The notes: generated from the sequence alone by a model not told the origin. A stretch of 64,000 bases of DNA from Streptomyces venezuelae (GCF_008642295.1 NZ_CP029190.1:4757501-4821500); one strand, 5' to 3'; counted from the stretch's first letter, positions 16,651-25,353 are shown. Program-made: numbers and translations.

Positions 16651-17313
16651 TCAGCGGCGGACGGCGCAGAGCAGGCCGTCGCCCACCGGCAGCAGGGCGG
16701 ACTCCAGGGCCGGGCTCTCGCGGACCGTGCGGAGCAGCTCGCGGACCCGGAGCACCTCGGTCTCCTGGGCGGTGGAGTCGACCGTACGGCCGTCCGCGAA
16801 GACCCCTTCGAAGCAGACCAGACCGCCCGGCCGCAGCAGGCGCAACGATTCAGCGAGGTAGTCCAGCGACTCGCAGGGGTCGCCGTCGCAGAAGACGAGG
16901 TCGTACCCGCCGTCGGCGAGCCGGGGCAGGACGTCGAGGGCGCGGCCGGGGATGAAGCGGGCCCGGTTGCCGGCGAAGCCCGCGGCCCGGAAGGCCTGCC
17001 GGGCGAAGGCCTGCCGGTCGGGCTCGGGGTCGACGGTGGTCAGCACCCCGTCCGGGCGCATGCCGTGCAGCAGGTGGATGCCGGAGACCCCGGTACCGGT
17101 GCCGATCTCCGCGACCGCCTTGGCGTCCGCGGTGGCGGCCAGCAGGCGCAGCACGGCCCCGGTGCCCGGGGAGACGGCCCGCAGGCCCGCTTCCCTGGAC
17201 CGGTCGCGGGCCCACCGCAGAGCGTCGTCCTCGGCGACAAACGCGTCGGCGAACGCCCAGCTCGTCTGCCGGTTGCCGGTAATGACCCTCTCCTGTCCCC
17301 TTAGTTGGCGCAA
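16651..17313 (-). CDS. SAM-dependent O-methyltransferase family protein
   Basis: A class I methyltransferase of about 220 residues. The SAM-binding motif [17 protein letters not shown], the acidic [15 protein letters not shown] and [10 protein letters not shown] are typical of the CmoM/caffeoyl-CoA OMT-like family; the substrate is unknown. The start is uncertain: TTG 17313 (used here) has no clear ribosome site, while AGGAGAGGG stands a few bases before an ATT codon at 17283 that would give 210 residues. It is divergent from the ECF sigma gene and holds the position of the mycobacterial methyltransferase next to sigE. Confidence 0.85.
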   Translation of the reverse strand: MRQLRGQERVITGNRQTSWAFADAFVAEDDALRWARDRSREAGLRAVSPGTGAVLRLLAATADAKAVAEIGTGTGVSGIHLLHGMRPDGVLTTVDPEPDRQAFARQAFRAAGFAGNRARFIPGRALDVLPRLADGGYDLVFCDGDPCESLDYLAESLRLLRPGGLVCFEGVFADGRTVDSTAQETEVLRVRELLRTVRESPALESALLPVGDGLLCAVRR

Positions 17314-17336
17314 CGGTGACTGTATCCGTTGGCCGC

Positions 17337-17363
17337 GGGAACCCGCAGATGGGACCGGGCGTT
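17337..17363 (+). promoter_or_regulatory. ECF sigma-factor promoter (GGGAACC-N16-CGTT)
   Basis: GGGAACC at 17337-17343 and CGTT at 17360-17363, 16 bases apart, match the promoter pattern used by SigE/SigH-like ECF factors of actinobacteria. It lies about 85 bases upstream of the ATG of the ECF sigma gene, in the right direction. Auto-activation of the sigma gene is therefore likely. Confidence 0.65.
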
Positions 17364-17447
17364 GGGAGGGGTGAGGGCGTGCGGCGCCCACCGCCCGTGC
17401 AAAGTTCGGGCAAAAACACTTATCCGGAGCTGACGGAGGGGGTGGCT

Positions 17448-18218
17448 ATGGTAGGGGCTCCACTGGACTCCACCAGAGCCGATAGGGGAGGTGCGGCTGC
17501 GCCTGTGGATCGTGGAGGCGTCCTGAGACGTCTCTTCTGGTCGGCGGGTGAGCCGAAATCCGTGACCGACAATGCTGACCGCTTCCACACCGCCGCCACC
17601 GCAACCACCGCGACCTTTGCCGCCGATGCGGGCTCACAGGCGTGGACCCCTCCCAGTTGGGAGGAGATCGTCAGCACGCACAGCGCCCGTGTCTACCGTC
17701 TCGCATACCGCCTGACGGGCAACCAGCACGATGCCGAAGACCTCACCCAGGAGGTCTTCGTCCGGGTCTTCCGGTCGCTGTCCACCTACACGCCCGGCAC
17801 CTTCGAGGGCTGGTTGCACCGCATCACCACCAACCTCTTCCTGGACATGGTCCGCCGCAAGCAGCGGATCCGGTTCGACGCGCTCGCCGACGACGCCGCC
17901 GAGCGGCTGCCGAGCCGTGAGCCCTCCCCGCAGCAGGTGCTGCACGACACCCACTTCGACGCGGACGTCCAGCAGGCGCTCGATACCCTCGCCCCCGAGT
18001 TCCGTGCGGCCGTGGTGCTCTGCGACATCGAAGGACTGTCGTACGAGGAGATCGCCGCCACCCTCGGCGTGAAGCTCGGCACCGTGCGCAGCCGTATCCA
18101 CCGGGGCCGTTCCCACCTCCGCAAGGCGCTCAAGCACCGGTCTCCCGAGGCCCGCGCGGAGCAGCGTGCGCTGGCGGGGGTCGGCGGCGGAGTCGGGGGA
18201 GGAGGCGGGACCGAGTGA
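17448..18218 (+). CDS. sigE: ECF RNA polymerase sigma factor, SigE-like
   Basis: A 256-residue group 4 sigma factor. Region 2 is clear ([26 protein letters not shown]; key parts [10 protein letters not shown] and [13 protein letters not shown]) and region 4 ([20 protein letters not shown]) is a normal helix-turn-helix. The first 65 residues are a non-conserved extension. ATG 17448 follows GGAGGGGGTGG. The stop overlaps the anti-sigma start by GTGA. The set sigma, zinc anti-sigma, HtrA protease and tatB equals the mycobacterial sigE-rseA-htrA-tatB locus, so a cell-envelope stress role is expected. This is not the same gene as the long-known S. coelicolor SigE of the CseBC system. Confidence 0.92.
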   Translation: MVGAPLDSTRADRGGAAAPVDRGGVLRRLFWSAGEPKSVTDNADRFHTAATATTATFAADAGSQAWTPPSWEEIVSTHSARVYRLAYRLTGNQHDAEDLTQEVFVRVFRSLSTYTPGTFEGWLHRITTNLFLDMVRRKQRIRFDALADDAAERLPSREPSPQQVLHDTHFDADVQQALDTLAPEFRAAVVLCDIEGLSYEEIAATLGVKLGTVRSRIHRGRSHLRKALKHRSPEARAEQRALAGVGGGVGGGGGTE

Positions 18219-18913
18219 GCGGAGCCAGTCCCTCGCCGTCACCGGCGGAACAGCACCTCGGCGACCGGCTCGCCGCCCTCGTCGACGGGGAGCTGAGCCA
18301 TGACGCGCGCGAGCGGGTGCTCGCGCACCTGGCGACCTGCGGCCGTTGCAAGGCCGAGGCGGATGCGCAGCGGCGCCTGAAGACCTTGTTCGTGGAGAGT
18401 GCGCCGCCCGCCCCGTCGGCCGGGCTGCTGGCCCGCCTGCAGGGCCTGCCGGGCCAGCCCGGCGGACCGGGCGCACCGGGTGTGATGGGCCTGCCGGGTG
18501 CGCCGGGTGTGCAGGGCCCCCCGGGTGCGGACCCTTTCGGGTTCGTCCTCCCGACCGCGCCGCCCGTATCGCAGCGCCGGCCGGGCTTTCCCGTCCATGA
18601 GGTGGGCCGGCCCCGGCGCCGCTTCGCCTTCGTGGCCGCGGGTGCGGTCTCGCTGGCGGCCATCGCGCTCGGCGGCACGCTGCCCATGGAACCCCGGGTC
18701 GAACCGAATGCCCGGGGCGAGGGCGGCGCGAGTGTCACCCCCGCGGCCCGTCCCGGGGTGACCGGCGGCGCCGTACCGGTGAGCGATGCGGTCGTCCGCA
18801 CCCGCCAGCCGAGCCCCTCCCTGGTGGCCGGCTGGCGTCCGGCCGGCCATCCGGCGCAGCCCGCGCCGACGCCCGCGGCACCCTCGCACCGCCCGGTCTC
18901 GCTGACGCGCTGA
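18215..18913 (+). CDS. rseA: Zinc-binding anti-sigma factor (RseA-like) with collagen-like linker
   Basis: A 232-residue membrane protein. Residues 38-45 (HLATCGRC) form the H-x3-C-x2-C zinc anti-sigma motif. Residues 77-106 are ten perfect Gly-X-Y triplets, collagen-like. A membrane helix follows at about 137-155 after the basic GRPRRRF, and the last 75 residues are outside and Pro/Ala-rich. It should hold the sigma factor at the membrane and release it on stress. The gene is coupled to the sigma gene by a 4-base overlap; the downstream HtrA protease is a plausible partner in its control. Confidence 0.9.
   Translation: MSGASPSPSPAEQHLGDRLAALVDGELSHDARERVLAHLATCGRCKAEADAQRRLKTLFVESAPPAPSAGLLARLQGLPGQPGGPGAPGVMGLPGAPGVQGPPGADPFGFVLPTAPPVSQRRPGFPVHEVGRPRRRFAFVAAGAVSLAAIALGGTLPMEPRVEPNARGEGGASVTPAARPGVTGGAVPVSDAVVRTRQPSPSLVAGWRPAGHPAQPAPTPAAPSHRPVSLTR
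18443..18532 (+). repeat. Collagen-like Gly-X-Y repeat within anti-sigma gene
   Basis: Ten successive Gly-X-Y codons triplets encode residues 77-106, with Pro in six of the ten Y positions. At DNA level they form imperfect 9-base repeats (GGnnnnCCG type). The stretch lies in the cytoplasmic linker between zinc domain and membrane helix. Confidence 0.85.
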
Positions 18914-19029
18914 CCCGGCGGCCGGCCGGACGCGGGGCCGTGGAAGAGGCCCCGCGCGGCCGGGCGGACCTGGTTGAATCCTCCGCAGACGGGCCGCCGG
19001 GCGGTGCACGACGTATGCGGGGAGAACCC

Positions 19030-20403
19030 ATGTCCGACAACCAGGCGACCGACGCGACCCAGCAGGCTCCCCGGTGGTGGAGCCGGCCTGCCGGGCCGGC
19101 GCCGGACCGCGCGGAGCCGGGGCAGGGGCCGGTCGGGCCGCAGCAGCCCGGCCCGGAGTCCGGTGGCCATGAGCCCGGTGGCGGGCAGGCCGGTCCGGCC
19201 GGCGAGGCCACCGGCACGCAGCCCGTCGTACCGGGCCCCCGCTACGACCCCTGGCAAGAAGCCCCGCTGCAGATCTTCGACGCCGCACCGGCCCGCCCGC
19301 GCCGCCGCTGGACGGTGGCCGTCGGCGGTATCGGCATCGCCCTGCTGGCCGGCGGTGTCGGCGGCTATGCGGGCGTCCTGGCCGAGCGCCAGGCCTCCAC
19401 CCGGCTGGAACTCCCGCAGGCCGGCCCGGAGAGCGGCCGGCGGGCCCCCACCAGCGTGGCCGGGATCGCGGCCACCGCACTGCCCGGGGTGGTCACCCTG
19501 CACGTCAGCGGCGGAGGCAGCGGCGGCACCGGCACCGGCTTCGTCCTCGACCGCAACGGCCACATCCTCACCAACAACCATGTGGTGGCCGGCGCCAAGC
19601 AGATATTCGTCACCTTCAGCACCGGCGAGAGCGTGGCCGCCACCCTGGTCGGCCGGGACACCGGCTACGACCTCGCGGTCGTCAAGGTCGACGGGGTCAA
19701 GGGCCTCAGCCCGCTGGCCCTCGGCAACTCCGAGAACGTCCGGGTCGGCGACCCGGTGGTGGCCATCGGAGCCCCCTTCGACCTCTCCAACACCGTCACC
19801 GCCGGGATCATCAGCGCCACCGGCCGGCCCATCACCGCCGGCGGGGACAAGGGCGACGGCAGCGACATCAGCTACGTCGACGCCCTGCAGACCGACGCCC
19901 CCATCAACCCCGGCAACTCCGGCGGGCCGCTGCTCGACAGCCGGGCCCATGTGATCGGCATCAACAGCGCCATCCGCGGAGCCGAGGAGAGCGGGGACGG
20001 CGGCCGGAACGGGGCCCGGCAGGGCGGCAGCATCGGACTGGGCTTCGCGATCCCCATCAACCAGGGCAAGCGGGTCGCCGAGGAGCTGATCCGCACCGGC
20101 CGGGCCACCCACCCCGTCATCGGGGTCACCCTCGACATGCAGTACTCGGGAGACGGCGCCAAGGTCGGCACCCGGACCGAGGACGGAAAGTCGGCCGTCA
20201 TCGCCGACGGCCCGGCCGACCGGGCCGGGATCCTGCCCGGCGACGTGATCACCAGGGTGGACGGACAGCGGGTGCACGGCGGGGACGAACTGATCATCAA
20301 GGTCCGGGCGCACCGGCCCGGCGACCCGCTCCGGCTGACCGTGCTGCGCGACGGGCGGGAACGCACTCTGGAACTCGTCCTCGGTTCGGCGAACGGCTCA
20401 TGA
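19030..20403 (+). CDS. htrA: HtrA/DegP-like trypsin-type serine protease with PDZ domain
   Basis: A 457-residue membrane-anchored protease. A polar Pro/Gly-rich region (1-90) is followed by a membrane helix (about 94-116) and an exported protease domain with the triad His184 (TNNHVV), Asp214 (TGYDLAVVKV) and Ser297 (NPGNSGGP). A PDZ domain occupies about residues 360-455 (ADRAGILPGDVITRVDGQ). ATG 19030 follows GGGGAGAA. It sits 116 bases after the anti-sigma gene and before tatB. A role in envelope protein quality control and in the sigma circuit is expected. Confidence 0.92.
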   Translation: MSDNQATDATQQAPRWWSRPAGPAPDRAEPGQGPVGPQQPGPESGGHEPGGGQAGPAGEATGTQPVVPGPRYDPWQEAPLQIFDAAPARPRRRWTVAVGGIGIALLAGGVGGYAGVLAERQASTRLELPQAGPESGRRAPTSVAGIAATALPGVVTLHVSGGGSGGTGTGFVLDRNGHILTNNHVVAGAKQIFVTFSTGESVAATLVGRDTGYDLAVVKVDGVKGLSPLALGNSENVRVGDPVVAIGAPFDLSNTVTAGIISATGRPITAGGDKGDGSDISYVDALQTDAPINPGNSGGPLLDSRAHVIGINSAIRGAEESGDGGRNGARQGGSIGLGFAIPINQGKRVAEELIRTGRATHPVIGVTLDMQYSGDGAKVGTRTEDGKSAVIADGPADRAGILPGDVITRVDGQRVHGGDELIIKVRAHRPGDPLRLTVLRDGRERTLELVLGSANGS

Positions 20404-20496
20404 CGAGTGAGTTAATGAGGGAGCGAGGTGTCATTCGGCGGAGAACGGCGGGTACCGTTGTCGAGGCCCGATGGATGAGAGCCGAGGAGCGGCAAG

Positions 20497-20952
20497 GTGT
20501 TCAACGACATAGGCGGCCTTGAGCTGGTCACCATCGTGGTGCTCGCCATTCTCATCTTCGGCCCGGACAAGCTGCCCAAGGTCATCCAGGACGTCACCGG
20601 ATTCATCCGCAAGGTCCGCGCGTTCTCGGACAGCGCCAAGGAAGACATCCGCTCGGAGCTCGGACCGGATTTCAAGGACTTCGAGTTCGAGGACCTGAAC
20701 CCCAAGACCTTCATCCGCAAGCAGCTGACCGAGAACGAGGATCTGAAGGACATCCGCACCAGCTTCGACCTGCGCAAGGAGCTGGGCGAGGTCACCGACG
20801 CCGTCAACGGCAAGGAGCCGGAGACCGCCGCCGGTGTGACCGCCACGGGTGCGACCGCCGCTTCCGGTACGACCGGCGCCCCCGACCTGCTGAAGAAGCC
20901 CGCGGTGCCCGCGGCGGAGCAGCGCACCCCGTTCGACGCAGACGCCACCTGA
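20497..20952 (+). CDS. tatB: Sec-independent protein translocase subunit TatB
   Basis: A 151-residue protein with the TatA/B signature: an N-terminal membrane helix (LELVTIVVLAILIFGPDKLP, residues 8-27), then an amphipathic helix (KVIQDVTGFIRKVRAFSDSA) and an acidic, disordered tail. The Glu at residue 9 is typical of TatB. GTG 20497 follows GAGGAGCGGCAAG. It works in the membrane with TatA and TatC, which are not in this window, to export folded proteins. Position after htrA agrees with mycobacteria. Confidence 0.9.
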   Translation: MFNDIGGLELVTIVVLAILIFGPDKLPKVIQDVTGFIRKVRAFSDSAKEDIRSELGPDFKDFEFEDLNPKTFIRKQLTENEDLKDIRTSFDLRKELGEVTDAVNGKEPETAAGVTATGATAASGTTGAPDLLKKPAVPAAEQRTPFDADAT

Positions 20953-21041
20953 GTCTCCTCCGCCGCGGCCTGCCGGGTCAGAGCGGGCCGGGTGGCTATT
21001 CTCTCCATCTGTCCGGATGCAGGACGCCCGAGGGGGGCGGG

Positions 21042-21794
21042 ATGTTCCGGATCCCACGGAACGAGAGGCCGCAGATGGAGACCACCAGCAGTAGCCGGGT
21101 CGGGGTTCAGCCCGCCGCCGAGGAGACCGCCTCGGCACCGGCCCCCACGCCCAGCCCCGCAGCGGAACAGGAACACGGCGGACCGCAGCCCGTCCCGGTC
21201 GCCCGGCGCGCCGTACCCAACTACCTGAAGGCCGAGTTCCCCTGGTACGGGCTGGACGAGGCGTTCACCGGGCCGCGCTGGCTGATGCAGCTGGGCACGG
21301 CCGCCGACGGCACCGTGGAGCACGGCTCCGTCGGGCACGGCGACGAGCCCTCCGTCCGGGGCGAGATCGCGACCGGCGAGAAGGAGCGGTTCGCGGTGGT
21401 CGTCACGGTCGCCAGCAACCCGCTGCGCCGCAGCGGGGACGGCACCGGTGTCCTGGAGGCCACCTCGGTCTCCTCGGCGGCCTGGCTGGCCGGCTCCGGG
21501 CTGCTGGCGTTCTCCTGGCCGGGCCAGATGGACCACAACCTGCGGAACGACTGGCTGGACCAGCAGACCGAGGCGGCCTGGGAGCTGGCGGACGACCTGG
21601 CGGGGCCGGACTGGTCGACGCTGTCCCTGCCGGTGGACGGGGTGCCGACACCGTTCCACTACCGCGAGTCCGAGTTCGGCTGGGTCCTGGCCGGCTCCAC
21701 CGAGGCGGGGGTCCACCTGGGGGCGTACGGGCGGGGGATGAGCGCGTACGGTCTGGCGTTTGCGAAGGCTGGCGACTTGGCGGCGTACGCGTAG
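21042..21794 (+). CDS. Conserved hypothetical protein
   Basis: A 250-residue protein without signal peptide or membrane helix. The first 65 residues are Pro/Ala/Ser-rich and variable; the rest looks globular (AEFPWYGLDEAFTGPRWLMQ, ERFAVVVTVASNPL, PFHYRESEFGWVLAGST). ATG 21042 has GAGGGGGGCGGG directly before it; ATG 21075 is an alternative. I recognise no domain and assign no function. It is followed by a repeat-rich gap and the convergent mrp gene. Confidence 0.7.
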   Translation: MFRIPRNERPQMETTSSSRVGVQPAAEETASAPAPTPSPAAEQEHGGPQPVPVARRAVPNYLKAEFPWYGLDEAFTGPRWLMQLGTAADGTVEHGSVGHGDEPSVRGEIATGEKERFAVVVTVASNPLRRSGDGTGVLEATSVSSAAWLAGSGLLAFSWPGQMDHNLRNDWLDQQTEAAWELADDLAGPDWSTLSLPVDGVPTPFHYRESEFGWVLAGSTEAGVHLGAYGRGMSAYGLAFAKAGDLAAYA

Positions 21795-21800
21795 ACCGCC

Positions 21801-21850
21801 GTGTGGGCAGTCGTGCCGCTGGGACGGCACGGGTGGGCACACGGCACGAC
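21801..21850 (+). repeat. REP-like palindromic repeat, copy 1
   Basis: GTGTGGGCAGTCGTGCCGCT and the following 30 bases form an imperfect hairpin (GTGCCGCTGGGACGGCAC core at 21814-21831). The whole element is about 75-80% identical, in reverse complement, to 21951-22000. I recall similar TGTGGGCA...GGGTGGGCACA elements scattered between genes in many Streptomyces genomes. Confidence 0.65.
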
Positions 21851-21896
21851 GGCCCGCACCGGCCGCGCAGCGTGCTCCGCACCCCCGGGTACAGCG

Positions 21897-21924
21897 AAGG
21901 CCACCGCCTGGCGGCGGTGGCCTT
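21897..21924. terminator. Hairpin between the two REP-like copies
   Basis: AAGGCCACCGCC (21897-21908) pairs perfectly with GGCGGTGGCCTT (21913-21924), loop TGGC. It lies midway between the convergent 21042 gene and mrp and is a likely bidirectional terminator. Confidence 0.7.
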
Positions 21925-21950
21925 ACACGCTGCGCGGTCCCTGCGGGTGC

Positions 21951-22000
21951 GCGTTCCGGTGTGCCCACCCGTTCCGCCCTGCGGAACGAATGCCCACAAC
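21951..22000 (-). repeat. REP-like palindromic repeat, copy 2 (inverted)
   Basis: The element carries GGTGTGCCCACCCGTTCCGC and then GCGGAACGAATGCCCACAAC; its core GTTCCGCCCTGCGGAAC is a hairpin. It is the reverse complement of copy 1 with scattered compensating changes in the stem (TTCCG/CGGAA here, TGCCG/CGGCA in copy 1), so base pairing is kept while the sequence varies. Confidence 0.65.
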
Positions 22001-22007
22001 CGGTTCG

Positions 22008-23171
22008 TCAGAACTTGTTGCGGGGGGTGATGCCCAGGGACATGCCGGCCAGGCCGCGCGCGCGACCGCCGAGCTTGCCGGCGATCGCCCGGAGCGCCGA
22101 ACCCGCCGGGGAGTCGGGGTCCGCCAGGACCACCGGCTCGCCGTTGTCCCCGCCCTCCCGCAGCCGCACGTCGATCGGGATCTGCCCCAGCACCGGCACC
22201 GTCGCGCCGGTCGTCTTCGTCAGGCCGTCCGCGACCAGCTGGCCGCCGCCCGTCCCGAACACGTCGACCATCTCGTCGCAGTGCGGGCACGGCAGCCCGG
22301 ACATGTTCTCGACCACGCCGACGATCTTCTGGTGGGTCTGCACGGCGATCGAGCCCGCCCGCTCCGCGACCTCGGCAGCCGCCTGCTGCGGAGTGGTGAC
22401 GACCAGGATCTCCGCGTTCGGCACCAGCTGGGCCACCGAGATCGCGATGTCACCGGTGCCCGGCGGCAGGTCCAGCAGCAGCACGTCCAGGTCACCCCAG
22501 AACACGTCCGCCAGGAACTGCTGGAGCGCCCGGTGCAGCATCGGACCGCGCCACACCACCGGCGCATTGCCCGGGGTGAACATCCCGATGGAGATGACCT
22601 TCACGCCGTTCGCCGACGGCGGCATGATCATGTTCTCGACCTGGGTGGGCCGGCCCTCCACGCCCAGCATGCGCGGCACGCTGTGGCCGTAGATGTCCGC
22701 GTCGACCACGCCGACCTTCAGCCCGTCGGCGGCCATCGCCGCGGCCAGGTTGACCGTCACCGAGGACTTGCCGACGCCGCCCTTTCCGGAGGCCACCGCA
22801 TACACCCGGGTCAGCGAGCCCGGCTTGGCGAAGGGCACCTCGCGCTCGGCGGTACCGCCGCGCAGCGCGGCGGCCAGCTCCTTGCGCTGCTCGTCGCTCA
22901 TCACGTCCAGGGTGACGGCGACCGAGGTCACGCCCGGGACCTTCGCAACGGCGTCCGTGACGTTCTTGGTGATGGTCTCGCGCATGGGACAGCCCGACAC
23001 CGTCAGGTAGACCGTGACGGCGACCGCACCGCCGTCGCCGACCTCCACCGATTTGACCATGCCGAGCTCGGTGATCGGCCGGTGGATCTCGGGGTCGTTC
23101 ACCGTCGCCAGCGCGTCCAGGATCGCGTCCTGCCCGGGCACGGCGGCGGCGGAGCTTGTGTCGGTAGCCAT
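22008..23171 (-). CDS. mrp: Mrp/ApbC-type iron-sulfur cluster carrier ATPase
   Basis: A 387-residue P-loop protein. Residues 12-100 form the MIP18/DUF59 domain (VNDPEIHRPITELGMV, SGCPMRETI). The ATPase domain has the deviant Walker A GKGGVGKSS at 129-137, DADIYGHSVPRMLG and LLLDLPPGTGD, plus the metal-binding CxxC in GLPCPHCDE. Such proteins bind and hand over Fe-S clusters in the cytoplasm. It is read toward the REP-like repeat pair. Synteny with mycobacterial mrp next to the sigE-tatB locus supports orthology. Confidence 0.93.
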   Translation of the reverse strand: MATDTSSAAAVPGQDAILDALATVNDPEIHRPITELGMVKSVEVGDGGAVAVTVYLTVSGCPMRETITKNVTDAVAKVPGVTSVAVTLDVMSDEQRKELAAALRGGTAEREVPFAKPGSLTRVYAVASGKGGVGKSSVTVNLAAAMAADGLKVGVVDADIYGHSVPRMLGVEGRPTQVENMIMPPSANGVKVISIGMFTPGNAPVVWRGPMLHRALQQFLADVFWGDLDVLLLDLPPGTGDIAISVAQLVPNAEILVVTTPQQAAAEVAERAGSIAVQTHQKIVGVVENMSGLPCPHCDEMVDVFGTGGGQLVADGLTKTTGATVPVLGQIPIDVRLREGGDNGEPVVLADPDSPAGSALRAIAGKLGGRARGLAGMSLGITPRNKF

Positions 23172-23213
23172 GCCCCGATGGTACGGCCCGGTAGCGGGCC
23201 CCGGGAAAGAGCG

Positions 23214-23930
23214 CTAGCGGTCGCCTTCGTCACTCTCGAGCGGGAATAGACGCCGCTCGTCCATCTCCTTGATCAGATCCTGGAACTCGGACCTGATCCA
23301 GTCGCGTGTCGCGACCTCGCCCAGGCCCATCCGCAGCGCCGCGATCTCCCGGGTCAGGTACTCCGTGTCCGCGATCGACCGCTCGTTCTGCTTGCGGTCC
23401 TGCTCCAGGTTGACGCGGTCCCGGTCGTCCTGCCGGTTCTGCGCGAGCAGGATCAGCGGAGCGGCGTACGAGGCCTGCAGCGACAGCGCCAGGGTCAGGA
23501 AGATGAACGGGTACTCGTCGAACCGCAGTCCGGCCGGCGCGAAGATGTTCCACAGCACCCAGACGATGATGACCAGGGTCATCCACACGATGAACCGGCC
23601 GGTGCCGAGGAACCGGGCGATCTTCTCCGAGACCCGGCCGAAGGCCTCCGGGTCGTACTCGGGCAGCAGCCGCCGCCGGGCCGGCCGCGGCAGGTCCAGC
23701 CGGGCCCGCGACCGGGTCAGCGCGCTGGACCCGGTGCGCTCGCCGGCCGCGAACGAGGACTTCGTCCGCTCGGCCCGCTCGGCGCCCTCCTCCGACCGCG
23801 CCCGGTCCGCGAGCCCGTGCGCGCGGGCATGGCGGCGCGCCGCCTCGCGCCGCTCCCGCAGCGCCTCCCGGCGGCTCTCGCGCCCCTGCTCCCGCTGTCC
23901 GTCCCTACGGGGGCTGCGTTCAGTGCCCAC
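23214..23930 (-). CDS. DUF1003 membrane protein
   Basis: A 238-residue protein. The first 95 residues are strongly charged (many Arg/Glu), followed by the DUF1003 core: EKIARFLGTGRFIVWMTLVI, a second helix near FLTLALSLQASYAAPLILLA and the conserved RQDDRDRVNLEQDR. Two membrane helices with a cytoplasmic, coiled tail are predicted. GTG 23930 follows GGAGGAG and overlaps the upstream gene's stop by 11 bases, so the frame beyond it is a shadow. It is coupled to the PRC/MgtE-N/CBS gene. Function unknown. Confidence 0.87.
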   Translation of the reverse strand: MGTERSPRRDGQREQGRESRREALRERREAARRHARAHGLADRARSEEGAERAERTKSSFAAGERTGSSALTRSRARLDLPRPARRRLLPEYDPEAFGRVSEKIARFLGTGRFIVWMTLVIIVWVLWNIFAPAGLRFDEYPFIFLTLALSLQASYAAPLILLAQNRQDDRDRVNLEQDRKQNERSIADTEYLTREIAALRMGLGEVATRDWIRSEFQDLIKEMDERRLFPLESDEGDR

Positions 23931-25191
23931 GCACGGTCTCCTCCGAGTGGAAGTCGGTCTCGCGCCAGTCGTCCGGCAGCAGGTGGTCCAGTACATCGTC
24001 CACGGTCACCGCGCCCAGCAGTGAGCCGCTCTCGTCGACCACCGGCACCGCCACCATGTTGTACGCGGCGAGGTAGCTGGTCACGGCCGGCAGCGAGGCG
24101 TCCGGCCGCAGCGGCGGCAGGTCGGTGTCCACGATCGAGCTGACCAGGGTGAACGGGGGATCCCGCAGCAGCCGCTGGAAGTGCACCGTGCCCAGGTACT
24201 TGCCGGTCGGGGTCTCGTCCGGCGGCCGGCACACATACACCTGCGCGGCCAGCGCGGGGGAGAGGTCGGCCTGCCGGACCCGGGCGAGGGCGTCCGCCAC
24301 CGTGGCGTCCGGCCGCAGCACGATCGGCTCGGTGGTCATCAGACCGCCCGCGGTGTTCTCCTCGTACGACAGCAGACGCCGCACATCGGCCGCGTCCTCC
24401 GGCTGCATCAGCGTCAGCAGCCGCTCCTGGTCGTCCTCCGGCAGCTCGGACAGCAGGTCGGCCGCATCGTCGGGGTCCATCGCCTCCAGGACGTCGGCGG
24501 CCCGCTCCTCCTTCAGCTTGCCCAGGATCTCGATCTGGTCGTCCTCCGGCAGCTCCTCCAGGACGTCCGCGAGCCGGTCGTCGTCGAGGGCGTTGGCGAC
24601 CTCGGCCCGCCGCTTCGGCGTCAGGTGGTGCAGGACGTTCGCCAGGTCGGCCGGCCGCATCTGCTCGAAGGTGGCGACCAGGCTCTCGGCGCCCTGCCCG
24701 TGCTCCTCCAGCGAGAAACCGGTGACCGCCGACCACTCCACGGTCAGCGCCTCGCCACGGCGGCGCAGCGCACCCGCCTTGCCCTTCCGTACGAAGATCC
24801 GGTCGATCTCCCAGTCGCGGCGGGCCGGCAGCTGCTGGATGGCCACGTCCACGACGGTGACCTCCTCGCCGGTGGCGACCAGCTTCACCCGGCGGTCCAG
24901 CAGCTCGCCCAGGACCAGCCGTTCGGTGGGACGCTGCTCGAACCGCCGCAGGTTGATGACACCGGTGGTGATGACCTGGCCGGACTCCACGCCCGTCACC
25001 CGGGTCATGGGGAGGAAGATCCGCCGGCGGCTGACCACCTCCACCACCAGGCCCAGCAGCCGGGGCGGCCGGCCGCCGACGCGCAGCATCGCGACCAGGT
25101 CGCGGACCCGGCCCACCTGGTCGCCGTTGGGGTCGAAGACGGGTACACCCGACAGATGCGAGACAAAGATCCGAGGGGCGCTTCCAGCCAT
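23920..25191 (-). CDS. PRC-barrel, MgtE-N and CBS domain protein (soluble MgtE-like)
   Basis: A 423-residue protein with ATG 25191 after AGGAGG. Domains in order: a PRC-barrel-like region (residues 5-150, PNGDQVGRVRDLV), the MgtE N-terminal superhelix (about 165-280, LPEDDQIEILGKLKEERAAD and LSELPEDDQERLL) and a CBS pair (about 285-410, GGLMTTEPIVLRPDATV, GSLLGAVTVDDVLDHLL). The membrane channel of true MgtE magnesium transporters is absent. It may sense Mg2+ or adenine nucleotides; that is inference. It is in an operon with the DUF1003 gene and near corA, as in mycobacteria. Confidence 0.88.
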   Translation of the reverse strand: MAGSAPRIFVSHLSGVPVFDPNGDQVGRVRDLVAMLRVGGRPPRLLGLVVEVVSRRRIFLPMTRVTGVESGQVITTGVINLRRFEQRPTERLVLGELLDRRVKLVATGEEVTVVDVAIQQLPARRDWEIDRIFVRKGKAGALRRRGEALTVEWSAVTGFSLEEHGQGAESLVATFEQMRPADLANVLHHLTPKRRAEVANALDDDRLADVLEELPEDDQIEILGKLKEERAADVLEAMDPDDAADLLSELPEDDQERLLTLMQPEDAADVRRLLSYEENTAGGLMTTEPIVLRPDATVADALARVRQADLSPALAAQVYVCRPPDETPTGKYLGTVHFQRLLRDPPFTLVSSIVDTDLPPLRPDASLPAVTSYLAAYNMVAVPVVDESGSLLGAVTVDDVLDHLLPDDWRETDFHSEETVRGH

Positions 25192-25353
25192 CCGAGCGCC
25201 TCCTGGTGCGTTCACATCCTCCGGTTCCGAGCCTCAGGCTAGCCCGTGCCGCGAGGAACCGCGCTGGTGGGGCGGTCCGCCCGGACCCGGGAGGCGGATC
25301 GGGGCCGGGTACGCTGCCTGCTGCCCGCCAACGACGACGAGAGGCATCCGCCC

